This document shows positions 1 to 11,076 of a stretch of DNA of 64,000 nucleotides, one piece after another (positions within the stretch are counted from its first letter, which is position 1; each line of letters begins with the position of its first letter). The DNA comes from Branchiostoma floridae. Taxonomy: Eukaryota > Chordata > Leptocardii > Amphioxiformes > Branchiostomatidae. The stretch lies in assembly GCF_000003815.2 (NCBI RefSeq), contig NC_049996.1:14802996-14866995 (forward strand). Reading direction: 5' to 3'. The notes under the pieces are model-generated. The model did not search any database. It saw only the letters and a list, made by a program, of their open reading frames with translations, and was not told the origin of the DNA. A program made the translations under genes and the position numbers.

Positions 1-500
1 TGAGATTTTAGTTGTCTTTGAAGCTTTGACCCGGAATATTTTTAAGTCAAACTGCTGAAGAGAAGTAAGTGACTACTACGATTATCGTAGATATGGCACT
101 AAAAAAACTGATAAAAGAAGCCTTCTCAATAGTCTAAAATGCAAGAGCTTCCGGGGGGCTTCGCCCACCTGGGTCCCCCACCCTGGCCCTGCCCCTGGAC
201 CCCGCCGGGGACATTCGGCGGCCCCCGGCCCGACGCTTTAGTTGCCTTTGACGGTTTGACCTGAAATACTGTTACGCTAAACTCCTGAAGAGAAGTTAAG
301 TGACTGCTGCGATTATCATAGATATGCCCCTAAGAACTGATACAATATAAAGCCTTCTGAATAGTCTAAAATGCGAGAGCTTCAGGCGGGCTTCGCTCCC
401 CCTGGGGCCCCCCAACGGGGCTCTGCCCCTGGACCCCGCCGGGCCGGGGCCTTCGGCGTTCTTCAGCGGCCCCCGGGCCCCTGCGACGCTGTAAAAAAAT
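1..500 (+). repeat. About 235-bp tandem repeat, two copies
   Basis: Positions 1-230 and 235-480 share GCTTTGACC-GGAATA, GAAGAGAAGT, GATTATC-TAGATATG, AGCCTTCT-AATAGTCTAAAATG and GAGCTTC-GGGGGCTTCGC, followed by a GC-rich CCCCTGGACCCCGCCGGG part. The array may extend to the left of the window. The short frames here are by-products. Confidence 0.9.
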
Positions 501-3500
501 TCTGGCGGGAACACTGCTATATACGGGATCATGAGGCCCCACTTATAAGAATATTAATTAGACTTCGACCTCCTCTTCGCTGATTGGCTAGGTCTTTGAT
601 TCAATTAACTCTCCGGCTGACGCGCAGAGGTGTGGGCTCTGTGTGGGGTCACGGAAGGTCACGTCAGGAGGCCAAAAGAAAACAAATTTCCCCTTAGAAA
701 AGTGCCAAAATTAATCATTTTAAAGTAGTTTATGTCAAAAATTTTACTTGAATCTTTTTACCAGATATCCAATGCCTATCTATACCACATTTCAGGTCAT
801 TTAATTGTAATACCAGGGTACAGGGGGAAATTATACCGTTTTGGTCAAAACCTGACCAAAAAACCTCAATAAAATCATTTTAGAGGCAGATGTGAAAAAA
901 ATGAAAAAGACGCATCAAGGTATTGGCCCACTCTACCCCTGTGCCGAATGTTAGGTCATTCGGTCCAGGAACAGCGGAGATGAATCACTTTGAAGATTTG
1001 ACAGGAGAAAGAAAGAAAGAAACATTACGAATACTAGAGTTCCACGAACACATATCTTCACCAAATAAACAATTTTTTTATGAAGATTGTTGTTTTTGAA
1101 ATGGTGTTAATTTTGGGAAATAGATATTTAATGAAATGCTTTTGTAATGTGAGTTTTTGAAATTTACGTGTCTTGTTTTGGAATGCAGTGAATTTATATT
1201 GTTTGTGTATTTTTGCCTGCATTTGAAATGCTGGCACAGCTTTTGGTATGTCTGTGTGTGTCTGTCTGTCTGTGTTTTTTTGCATTTTTGTGGTCAGCAT
1301 AACTTAAGTATCTTTGGATGGATTGAAATGATATTTGGTATGTGGTATCTTTTTACTTGGACATGGTATGGCTTTCTTTTTTGTCGGTAGGTTGCAGGAA
1401 CGTTGGATTTACATGATATTTTGTATATTGTTACTTTTGGTAGAGATGTACATTTTAAATTGTCAATTATGCAAAGTTGGAGTTAATTAGCATGCTTATT
1501 TAGGATGATCTTATTTTGATACAATTAATCTTATTGCCGGACTTATTTACAGGTAACATGCTGTAGCTTGTATTTTTCAAGTGCTAACTTCTTATATTAG
1601 TGGTTAGAATAGACGTACATTTTATAAGTCTAAAGATAAGCTTAGATATGAGTGTAAGTACATTATAGTGTGCAGCACTTTCCTCACATTTTCCGGGAGG
1701 CAGCTAGTGTCACAAATTGAACAGAAGTAAGAAACCACACAGTCTCTGATAAGCTAGCATTTGTGGGTTTTCTTCCATCAGGGAAGAATAGACACAGTAA
1801 GACTGGCTAATCTATCAACCATAATGTAAACAAACCCATGCCAGCTGCAGGCTTGCACTCCATTTCAAACCTGCAGACTCCCTGGGGTTTCTAAGAGAAC
1901 CATGGTTGTAAGTTATTCCTAAGACCAAATTTGTCAAGCGTTGCCACAAGGAAAACATACATGCAAGCAAGTGTATAATGCAACTGCATAGTTACTTATT
2001 CCTGCCTCCCAATCCCATTGTCAGATACCCTGTGCCTATGTAGTCACTGTGTTCCCAGTTTCCCAACAGGAAAACAATGCTAAGGTGGCTGGGGATTAAC
2101 CCATGTACCAGTTGTTAATGTACGGGTCAACCGTAACTAATAGCTGTGGCAGAGAGCATTAAGGCGAGCTATTGACCTACATTTAAAGACACCAGCTGTG
2201 GCACACATGTATGTGCCACCCTATATGCTTCTGCAGTATATTGAGGTTTATTAAATTTCCCTAAGTAATTATATTAAATAGATAGTGATTTCCATAATTT
2301 GCATCTAATTATGTTCGTAATCACCCAAAGTAACTACCTACCAAAAACAAAGAATATCCTACAATCCCCTCTGGAGTTATCCTTCGCAAAAGTTACAAAC
2401 TATAAGACCCACTGCAGTTCCAAATAAGCTGCTAGGTGGCCCAAAATTACACCATTTACTCCTAGTCCCAACAGCTATCCACCACTTAAAAATCATGAGC
2501 CTGGCACTTCTGGAAAACTTAGGCAGAAACTTTGACGCTCAGTTGCAGTACCAAAACAAGTTGCCAGGAGGCCCATTATCGAACTTGACCTTCCTTTCTG
2601 TGTCCCCTACCTATCAACCAAATATATTAACCATCCATCAAGAACATCTCGAGTTATCTTGCATACAGACAAACGCACTTACATACAAAGCCAGCTACAG
2701 CACCATAGGTAAAAGCTAGCTAAACCAATATCGCACATGACAATCCTTTCCACAACCGCTACACACCTGCCAAATATCGTGGAAATCGCCCAGCTGCGTT
2801 TTGACTTATGCTTCCCGAAAAAAAACTCGAAAAGAATAACAACTTCGCTATTGTACCATAGGAAAACGCCAGGTAAACCATTTTCGAACTAGGCGTGTCT
2901 TTTGACAACCTCTACACACCTGCAAAAAATCAAAAAGTTCCAACCTCAATTTCTCGAGTTATATGCTGTTGACCTACACACAGACCCAAGTCGACAAAAA
3001 CATAATCTTCGCTGGCGAAGATAACAATATATTTCACCATACTATGTATGGCTGAAATATAAAAATGTGGTACTATTTTATGCAAATTTTACATAGTACC
3101 ACACTATGGCGAAGCCTCGGGTGTTAAAGGAACCCCCTTGTGTGTGAGGCAACCCCTATTTCACATAATCAAGCCACGCCCATCTTCTATCTATTACAAA
3201 GAGCCGTATTTTCCAAAGTAAACAATTACTGTTATTTACCTGGGCCCACCTGTGGCAAATAATGGCGTGGAAAGTTGTTTTGAAAACGGCTCCCAAGCAT
3301 CGGCCTTGAGTTCACTCACTCAACACAGTATGCAAGGTCTACTGATAGACTTGTTCAACCGGTTTTTAAAGATACGCACTTATTTAGCCTTGCATGATCG
3401 AGAAGGCATGTAACGTTAACGTTATGTGAACTCGGGTCCAATGCTTTTTCCCTGAAACTTATTTTTGTCGTCTTTAGAATTGTTGTCAAAAGTCAGCTGT

Positions 3501-3600
3501 GAAAATATGTCAGATAAGCTACTGTGTGTACAACGTCATTGAAATTAGATACTTGTTTGATCGATACACTGACAAGTATCACTGTAAAATTTCGCCCGCT
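501..3600. other. Gene-free stretch upstream of PRIM1
   Basis: No exon is visible. At 2370-3060 degenerate units with TCGAGTTAT, ACACAGAC, CTACACACCTGC and ACCATAGG suggest an old dispersed repeat. At 3040-3110 an inverted pair (GGTACTATTTTATG, ACATAGTACCACACTATGG) lies between two TGGCGAAG motifs. Confidence 0.5.
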
Positions 3601-3640
3601 AATCTGATGGAAAGTTCAAAGGTCAGACAGGTGTTTTGTG

Positions 3641-3681
3641 GTAGTGCGCAGGCGCACTACGTTTCCAGATTTCGCGCCAAA
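3641..3681 (+). promoter_or_regulatory. PRIM1 proximal promoter with NRF1-like palindrome and E2F-like site
   Basis: TTTCGCGCCAAA at 3670-3681 matches the canonical E2F site and ends 17 bases before the start codon. At 3641-3660, GTAGTGCGC-AG-GCGCACTAC is a perfect 9-base inverted repeat that resembles an NRF1 site (GCGCA-GCGC core). Primase genes are known E2F/S-phase targets in animals, so the site fits the gene. Binding itself is inferred. Confidence 0.7.
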
Positions 3682-3697
3682 TTTTGGAGCGAAAAAA

Positions 3698-6600
3698 ATG
3701 GCGGACGGAGAAGTAAAACAGAGCACTGCGGAAAGTACAGCATACGACAGGAACGATCTACCCGAGTTGCTACCGATCTACTACAAGAGACTGTTCCCTT
3801 ACGGACCCTACTACAAGTGGCTCAGCTATGGAGGAGGTAAGGGGTGGGATACGGACAGAAATGAAGTGTGTTATGACAGTTTGCTTTGGGGGAGGGGGGC
3901 AAATTGTTCGTCATATTGTTGTATTTTAATCACACGAGAAGATGTATTGCTTAGAATTGATGTGATAGATTGAGAATGTTACTTGACACAGCAGCAAACA
4001 TCGTTGCACCTTTGAATACTTCAAGATTTTTTTAATATTCCATCAAGTGTCATTTCTTCTATGTCGCCCAAATTCTGCGAAATTCTTATTATAATGAAGC
4101 CTGTGACATATGATTTTGGATTGATAAATCAACACAGTGACTTTCAGGGCAACTGTTGTTGCCTACAACTTTGCTAAGTCACGTGTTTTAATTTGGAAGG
4201 TACTGAATTTCTGAGCAAAATATTAATAAAGTCTTTCCTCATGTAAGTTCCGGCATGGTAAGCATAAAAAGTAAATTGCTAGCAGAAACATCTGTATAAC
4301 GTTAATTTGTTAACGGTGTGATGCAATTATAAGACCTTGAAGTCTTCACAAATATGTCAAGATTTATTTTACTTCAAACATCTCTCCACAGTGAAAAAAT
4401 CGTACTTCCACAACCGCGAGTTCTCCTTCACGCTGAAGGACGACATCTACATCCGCTACCAGTCCTTCTCCGACCAATCAGAGATGGAGAAGGAGATCCA
4501 GAGAGTCATGCCGTACAAGATCGACATCGGCGCCGTGTTTTCCCACAAGGTATGAGTACACAACAAACAAACAAAAAAGACAGTGTTTCTATTTAAAATA
4601 GACCTTTTTTCTCACATATAGTATTGTTATTTTTCCCACATTCTTATGACTTTGAAACTAGTTTGGCTGCTGCATATATTTGTTCCTTACGCCATTTTCA
4701 AACAGATTTGTGACAAAGTAATGATTTCATTTTCTGGAATATATACAAGAATTACATGTAGAATTACATGTAGGCGTTTGAATATCATTGTTGCAGTAAC
4801 CTTTATTTGCAGTAGATGCAAATACTATGATATAGTTTGCAAGCTTATAGAATTGAAACAGATATCTTTCTATTTTGCCAGCCCAAGGACCACAAAACAG
4901 TGAAACCAGGAGCCTTCCAGGCACAAGAAAAGGAACTGGTGTTTGATATCGACATGACAGATTATGACGATGTCAGGAACTGTTGCTCGTAAGTTTACAT
5001 TTCGTATCAAAATTTTTAAACATGATTAAAATTAAAAACTAACATTTATGTTATTGATAATCAGTACTCAGTCGGAAGTCCTTGCACACTGACAACACTT
5101 GGTGTGAAACAGACACTACAATGTAACTAACACTTTAACTAAATCTTTATACTCTAAGCTTTACTTCTTGTTCCAACAATTTTGATGTAATTTTGTTGTT
5201 TTGTACAGAGGAGCAAACATCTGTGAGAAGTGCTGGCCACTGATGGTGATTGCCATCAAGATTGTGGACAGGGCACTCAGAGGTCTGTACTTGATATGTG
5301 TTCCTTTGAAGGAAATCTAGATTGCATATTGAATAAGCTAATACAAGACTCCTATTCTCTATTTTTAGTTAGTAACTTTGTAAACAACCAAAGAAAGCCA
5401 GCTCCTTTATTTGACCAGTGTTGAACCATATTACAAATTGTTTTTTTTCTATGAACAAACAGGAACATACAGAACATACTTTCTCAGTAGAATTTTCAAA
5501 TTTATGTTGTTGTTTTTTCTATTTTTATAGTTTGAAGGTGACCATATAAAAGCCACTTTCCATTTTGTTGCATCCATAAAGCTTTTTCTGCCTTTACAAA
5601 TTTACCTTGCTTGTGTACATGACTGTATTAAAAGATGTGTTTTTTTTTCCAGATGACTTTGGATTTGACCACCGGTTGTGGGTGTAGTCTGGCAGGAGAG
5701 GTGTTCACTGCTGGGTGTGTGATGATGTAGCACCAGACATGACTGTATTAAATACATAATTCTGTTGTTTTTCCCCCCAGATGACTTTGGATTTGACCAC
5801 CGGTTGTGGGTGTACTCTGGCAGGAGAGGTGTCCATTGCTGGGTGTGCGATGAGAGCACCAGACAACTGTCTCAGACGGCCAGGACAGCCATCGCTGAGT
5901 ACCTTAGTGTGGTTAAGGTCAGTACCGAGATATTTATTGTAACTGCCATTTACAAAATGATCAACAGGGGGCATTGCAGCACTGTAGCTCATGATGCAAT
6001 AAGTAGAATACTAACAACTGTCATCATGGTTACTGTACTCAGTAGGTGTAACAGACCCCCTCTGTGGTGTTCAATTACTAATGTAGCAAGTGGTAGGACA
6101 GCTGGAGGAGTTGGTCATCATTTATGTTCATGAATGTGTTGGGGTAAGAATAAACAGAGCAGTGCGAGATTACTTTGTACATTCCATGTAGATAGACTCT
6201 TGCTCCATCACCTAACTCCAAAGACATAACCCTTTCTACCCCGTGAAAAGTTTCATCAGGTTGGTATGTCACTGAATTAAGAGACTCTTTTTTACACAAC
6301 CATTGTAAATATTTTGTATAAATCTGTCTGTACATATGTAAATACTTTACGTTTTGTGACCGCATCTAAACTGTGAGCAGCGACACCTGTCCTGCAGTAC
6401 AATGTGAACCAGTCAGAATTGCCCTGGAGAAGGTGACAGACAGTCACCGAAACATCGGTGTGGAATAAATCAATGGTTGTGTAAAAAAGAGTCTCTTTAT
6501 TCAATAACCCTGTCCAGTTGATGATTATTTTAACTGTCATGTTTGATTCCAGGGAGGTGAATCCCAAACCAAGAAGGTGACTCTCCGTGACCCGATGCAC

Positions 6601-9600
6601 CCGTCTCTGAAGGAAGCTCTGAAGACCATGAGCAGGCACGTGGACCAGTACCTGTTCCAACAACAGGACATCCTGGGGACGGAAGACAGGCTCAAGAAAG
6701 TGCTGCAGCTGTTCCCTGATCCTGATATCCTTCTTAGAATGGACCAATCCTTGTTTTCTATTAGTGATGCGTACCTAAACTCATATTCAGGTTCAGGTCC
6801 AGCAGTTCAGGTTAAGTCCAGACCTGAACCCATCATTGCATATTATGTGCGCTAGAAAGTTTTCTATTTTGAGGGGGAGGGGGGATGGTGCATATAAAAT
6901 TGCATGTTACTGGTAGCATGAATTGAAATGCAATGTGAAAAATATATACAGCTAGTGTAAACATTTTTAGGTCCAATTCCAAGTCCGGGCTTTAGGTTCG
7001 CACCGCTATTGTCTATCATGATTAGCAGTTCAACCAATGAGAGAATGACAATTTCATGGCTTGAAATACCCACATTGACTGTATGTTTTACATTTTATAT
7101 GTTTTACATTTTACAGACCCTCTGCCTTATGCTACATGTATACAAACTATAATATTAGAGAGTCATTTTATCTTCTTGATTCTAGCAGTCATGCATACCC
7201 CATAGGTGCACGTTGTGTACCGCTTTTGTCCCAATAAGATAAATTTTAAGATGTCAGAAGGACCAAGGTGCAGTGTCTTATGCACTACAAGCTTGTAGAA
7301 TTTCAATTCATACCAAGAGAATTTGTGTAGATAGCAATGTTTTTCATTGCTTGGAGGAGAAGAATAAGAAACAGAGCAAAAAGAATATGTTGTCCAGCAT
7401 AGGTAAATATAACAATAAAATCGTAATGGGGGGAGAACAAATTTTTGTAGCTTTTTTTTCACTGGTTTTCCTTGTGAAAAATGTTGAGCTCCTTGACCTC
7501 ATGCACGTCTTCGTGAGATTCTTAAAGAAGATGCCGACAAAGGCGGAGACTCGAAAGACATCTGGGAGAGATGGATGAAGACAGTGAAGTCAGAGAAGGA
7601 AAGGGTAAGAAACCAACTGACATAAATACACATGTTCCTGCTGTTATCACACATTTGGGGGCTTACCGGTCCAAGAAAATAATGAACGAAATACAGTACA
7701 GTCCTTTCTACCAAGTTTCTACAGTCAAACTTAGTGTTGTTTACTTAAAGATCTTACAATGCAAACCAAACAGATTCCTTTATGGCAAATAGACCATTGT
7801 GTTGCCCATCCTCTGGACCTGAACTGTACCTGTACCTGAATTTTTTGTACCTGAACCAACCCCTAGTGCTGAACATGACTTTGTTCCGCAGGACAACATG
7901 AAGAAGTGTCCGTACCCTCTTGTAGAGGTGATGTTCCAGTACTGCTACCCTCGTCTGGACGTCAACGTCAGCAAAGGTGTCAACCATCTGCTGAAGAGTC
8001 CCTTCTGTATACACCCCAAAACAGGTGGGGCTGTGATCTGATTCACTATTATTATTATTATCATTTTTATTATTGGGTGGGACCACTACTCTTTTTTCAC
8101 AGCCAGGGGCTGAATTGTGAGGAGCTTAAAATAGGTTAGGCTAAATCGCAAGGGTTTGGAGCAAGCTGCCATTTGGCGCTAACTCAGATGACTTCAATAT
8201 GACAGCAATTGCCCCATGTGCAGCCAAAGGACTGTAGGTTTTGACCCACTCACACTGGGGTTGTTATTTGATTAACTTGAGACTATTTTTTTACTGAGGC
8301 CATGTTGATTTGATCATATGGAAATCATTCTCTGGAAATTTCCCCCTAAAACTGAGTGCAAAAAAAATGGCTTTCATAATGGAACATCAGCAAGGGCATT
8401 AACCATCTTCTGAAGGGTCCCTTCTGTATTCACCCCAAAACAGGTGGGGCTGTGATCTGATTCACAGAAGAAAAGTGTGGTTATGTTGATTTGATCAATA
8501 TTATTCACTTAAGACTAGTGTGGTTATTAAGGCCATGTTGATTTGATCCTATGGATGGAACCCCAAAAGTGGCAGTGTAACCATGCTTGGAATTGTGATG
8601 ATATTTAGTTTATGGGTAGGTGCACATCATTTTTGGGCAACTTTTCTTGGTACTGCAGGAGAACTTGATATTTTAACTATTTTTTTTTTTCTTCTGTGTG
8701 TTCTTTTTTTTGTCTAACTAGCCAATCAAAGCATAGATTGGATATTAGCTGTTTATTATAAATCTTTTTTTACTAATTGTAATGGTTTACCTACTTGTAT
8801 TTCAGGGCGAGTGTGTGTCCCCATTGATGTGGAGGACGTGGACAACTTTGACCCATTCGCCGTGCCAACGATCAGGTGAGTACTGACAATTTACAGGTGT
8901 CTGAATCATCCACAGGTCTTATTGTCGAAGTGAAATCGTGTGGGCGTAAAGATTAGATTGTTTAGCCAGAGGTCCTGGGGTTGGATCCCGACGTGCTACT
9001 GATCATATGCCCTTGGGTAAGGCACTTGAAACAACTTTCCTCACTATCCACCCGGATGTAAAATGGATACCTGACTTCACTTAGGGAGGTAAAAAGGCCT
9101 TTGTCTCATGTAGACCTGAGACGTCAGACAGTCTTGAAACATATGTTATAGTATTAGATTTAAAGAAAAATTTCTTTTGAAATACCATTATATAGAATGG
9201 AACTTTTTTTCTTTATTGAAAGTGGACGCAATAATTTCATTTTCAATTGTTCACACAGCACTTTATGCAAAGAGATAGACGAATACAAGGAACAACCTGG
9301 GAAGGAGAATGAGGTTCAACCCGGGACCAAGAGGAAAGTCCAAGGTCAGTGACCTCGCTCTATGTAACACTTAAAGTCAAGTTTAGTCACTGATAAAAAT
9401 TATCTAATTTCTCTAGTAGCTTTTCAAGCCTTAGATGTAGGTGTGTTTTAGACCAAATAACATAAGATTTCAGATAAGATTTGAAAATCTAAGTCAGCAA
9501 AGCACAGTCCAAACTGGGCAAGAAGACCACTCAGGACTGATGAAACCTGGTCTATTGGTCACTATTCTTTTTATCAATGCAAGAACTGGTTGCATTGGCC

Positions 9601-11076
9601 AGGTGGTCATTAGTCCAGGTTTGACTGTATATCAATGGCCAGGTGGTCCTTATGTAGAGGTGTACTAGTACAGGTTTGACTGTATATCAATGGCCAGGTG
9701 GTCCTTATGAAGAGGTGGTCACTAGTCCAAGTTTGACTGTATATCAATGGCCAGGTGGTCACTAGTCCAGGTTTGACTGTATATCAATGGCCAGGTGGTC
9801 CTTATGTAGAGGTGGTCACTAGTGCAGGTTTGACTGTGTATTAATGACCAGTGGTCCTTATGTAGAGGTGGTCACTAGTGCAGGTTTGACTGTACATTTT
9901 GTATATCAATGGCCAGGTAGCTCTTATGTAGAGGTGGTCACTGGTACGGGTTTGACTGTATATCAATGGCCAGGTAATCCTTATATGGAGGTAGTCACTT
10001 GTTGAGGTTTGACTCAATATCAATGGCCAGATGGTCCTTATGTAGAGATGGTCACTAGTACAGGTTTGACTATATCAATGGCCTGGTGGTCCTTTGATAT
10101 ATAGAGATAGTCCAGAAAGTATGGTTGAAACAAACTTGTTACCTACAGTGTATCATGATTGTTGTGATTTTAAATTTTTTTTCTAGACTATCAAAAGACG
10201 AGCCTGAGAAAAAGTGTGGAAACTTTCAACAAGTTTGTGAAGGGGCTGTCAGTGATGTGGAGGGGCAAGATGATTGAGAATAGCGGTGAGTGTGAATTTA
10301 TCTTCAACTCCTTCGCACATCAATGCATATTTAGGGTACGTCAATGAAAGTTAGACATCCAAGTAATGAGATACACCAAAATCAGTTACTCAAGCAACTG
10401 GATATGGTTTTGGTATATAACCTGCTGTTCAACAGATCACCTCAGTGTTGCTGATTCTACCTGAAACGTCTGACTGTTTCCAAACTCACATCCAGTTTCT
10501 TGAGTAACTGCTTTATGGGTGGCAAGATGATTGAGAATAGTGGTGAGTGTGAATTTGTCTTCACTTCCTTTGCACATCAATTCTTACCTGATATAAAATC
10601 TACTCTGCAGTAGATCAGCTCAGTGTCACTGACTAAACCCAAGAAAGTGGATGCTACCTGAACTGTCTGACCAAAACCTCAGTCATATCCAGTTGCTTGA
10701 GTAATTGCTATTTGGTGTACATTTGTATCTGACTTTTTACCTGGATGTCCAACGCATTATTAAACTTTATCCACGTAAGAAATGTGACATCTGTCCTGTT
10801 GACAGTGTCTATCAAAATTTGAAAATCTCTTGTGCTAAATTTATAAGTTAAGGTTTCAAGGTTGGCTAAACTGGCAGTTCTGTCAAGTTTTATGCTGTTG
10901 TAGCATACCACACTGTACCCCTGGATAGAATGTATCTGGGGTATATTTTAGCCAGGGGTATATTCTGACTTGCTACACCTGGTAAGTCATATGGTTGATA
11001 TACTGTTTAACTTAAATGGTCAGTAGTAGTAACTGCCATTTTTTTATCCTTTACAGATCAAAAAGGAGACTTCTGA
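3698..11076 (+). CDS. PRIM1: DNA primase small (catalytic) subunit, 12 exons
   Basis: This gene encodes the catalytic subunit of eukaryotic primase, which makes the RNA primer in the DNA polymerase alpha-primase complex in the nucleus. Exons by splice signals and phase are 3698-3836, 4392-4549, 4882-4988, 5209-5282, 5781-5917, 6553-6724, 7507-7604, 7892-8024, 8806-8875, 9259-9344, 10187-10285 and 11057-11076. They total 1293 nt, or 430 residues plus stop; human PRIM1 has 420. Visible motifs are [10 protein letters not shown] with metal-binding D121 and D123, the zinc cysteines in [11 protein letters not shown], the nucleotide-binding YSGRRGVH (residues 171-178), the third catalytic Asp in RLDVNVSKG (D318), and a final QKGDF matching the human QKDF end. 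The start was chosen as the ATG in the AAAAAAATGG context, directly after an E2F-like site. The intron after exon 6 is AT-AC. Decayed copies of exon 5, exon 8 and exon 11 sit in flanking introns. Identity is very secure; the short last exon is slightly less so. Confidence 0.96.
5616..5742 (+). repeat. Decayed tandem copy of PRIM1 exon 5 (pseudo-exon)
   Basis: About 120 bases containing an acceptor (ag at 5651-5652) and the first part of exon 5 are repeated immediately upstream of the true exon at 5781. Both copies are preceded by ACATGACTGTATTAAA (near 5616 and 5727). In the upstream copy the Tyr codon of the YSGRRG motif is TAG, and the sequence after WVCDD diverges, so it cannot encode the active site. 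It is a tandem duplication with a disabled first copy. Confidence 0.92.
6725..7506 (+). other. U12-type (AT-AC) intron in PRIM1
   Basis: Exon 6 is followed by ATATCCTT, the exact minor-spliceosome 5' splice-site consensus. The downstream end reads CTCCTTGACCTCATGCAC before exon 7. It holds a TCCTTGAC-type U12 branch site about 10 bases before a terminal AC. Joining 6724 to 7507 gives an uninterrupted frame, [13 protein letters not shown], that continues the primase alignment. No GT-AG alternative that I see does this. The body also carries repeat sequence with AGGTCCAG/CTGAACC motifs. Confidence 0.85.
7637..7868 (+). repeat. Dispersed repeat shared with 61165-61492
   Basis: This segment of the PRIM1 intron (GGGGCTTACCGG, TTTCTACCAAGTTT, ACAGATTCCTTT, CTGGACCTGAAC, ACCCCTAGT) aligns in order with 61165-61492, upstream of the last ankyrin gene. 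Related pieces with AGGTCCAG or CAGACCTGAACC occur at 6770-6840. No ORF or terminal repeats are obvious. It is a non-coding dispersed repeat of unknown class. Confidence 0.7.
8388..8466 (+). repeat. Partial copy of PRIM1 exon 8 with its 5' splice site
   Basis: The end of exon 8 and its donor (roughly 7976-8046) recur here with several substitutions. Shared runs include CACCCCAAAACAGGTGGGG and GCTGTGATCTGATTCAC. Flanking sequence with GTTGATTTGATC also recurs (8300, 8483, 8533), which indicates repeated local duplication inside the intron. The fragment has a donor but no acceptor, so it is probably not an exon. Confidence 0.85.
8936..9165 (+). mobile_element. tRNA-headed SINE-like element in a PRIM1 intron
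   Basis: The head contains GGTTGGATCCC, close to a pol III B box. It is followed by a body with TTGGGTAAGGCACTTG, TTTCCTCACT, CACCCGG and ATACCTGACTTCACTTAGGGAGGTAA. The body recurs inverted at 26245-26495 and in a diverged form at 24546-24830. The shared order of head and body supports one SINE family. Confidence 0.7.
9590..10110 (+). repeat. Minisatellite, about 57-bp unit, in a PRIM1 intron
   Basis: About nine imperfect tandem units share TATATCAATGGCCAGGTGG, TCCTTATGTAGAGG and TGGTCACTAGT, CAGGTTTGACTG. Units differ by small deletions, so spacing varies. It lies between exons 10 and 11 of PRIM1. It is non-coding. Confidence 0.9.
10250..10720 (+). repeat. About 265-bp tandem duplication including the end of PRIM1 exon 11
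   Basis: The exon 11 end and donor (GATTGAGAATAGCGGTGAGT) recur near 10526 as GATTGAGAATAGTGGTGAGT. In both copies it is followed by GAATTT, CTTC, GCACATCAAT and then a CAGTTACTCAAGCAACTGG-type dispersed repeat (10370-10510 and about 10600-10712). The whole unit has therefore been duplicated in tandem. The second copy again has a donor but no acceptor. Confidence 0.85.

Noticed and set aside
5653-5740. Upstream copy of PRIM1 exon 5 as a mutually exclusive alternative exon
   Set aside because: It contains TAG within the active-site motif and diverges before a donor site, so it cannot replace the real exon.
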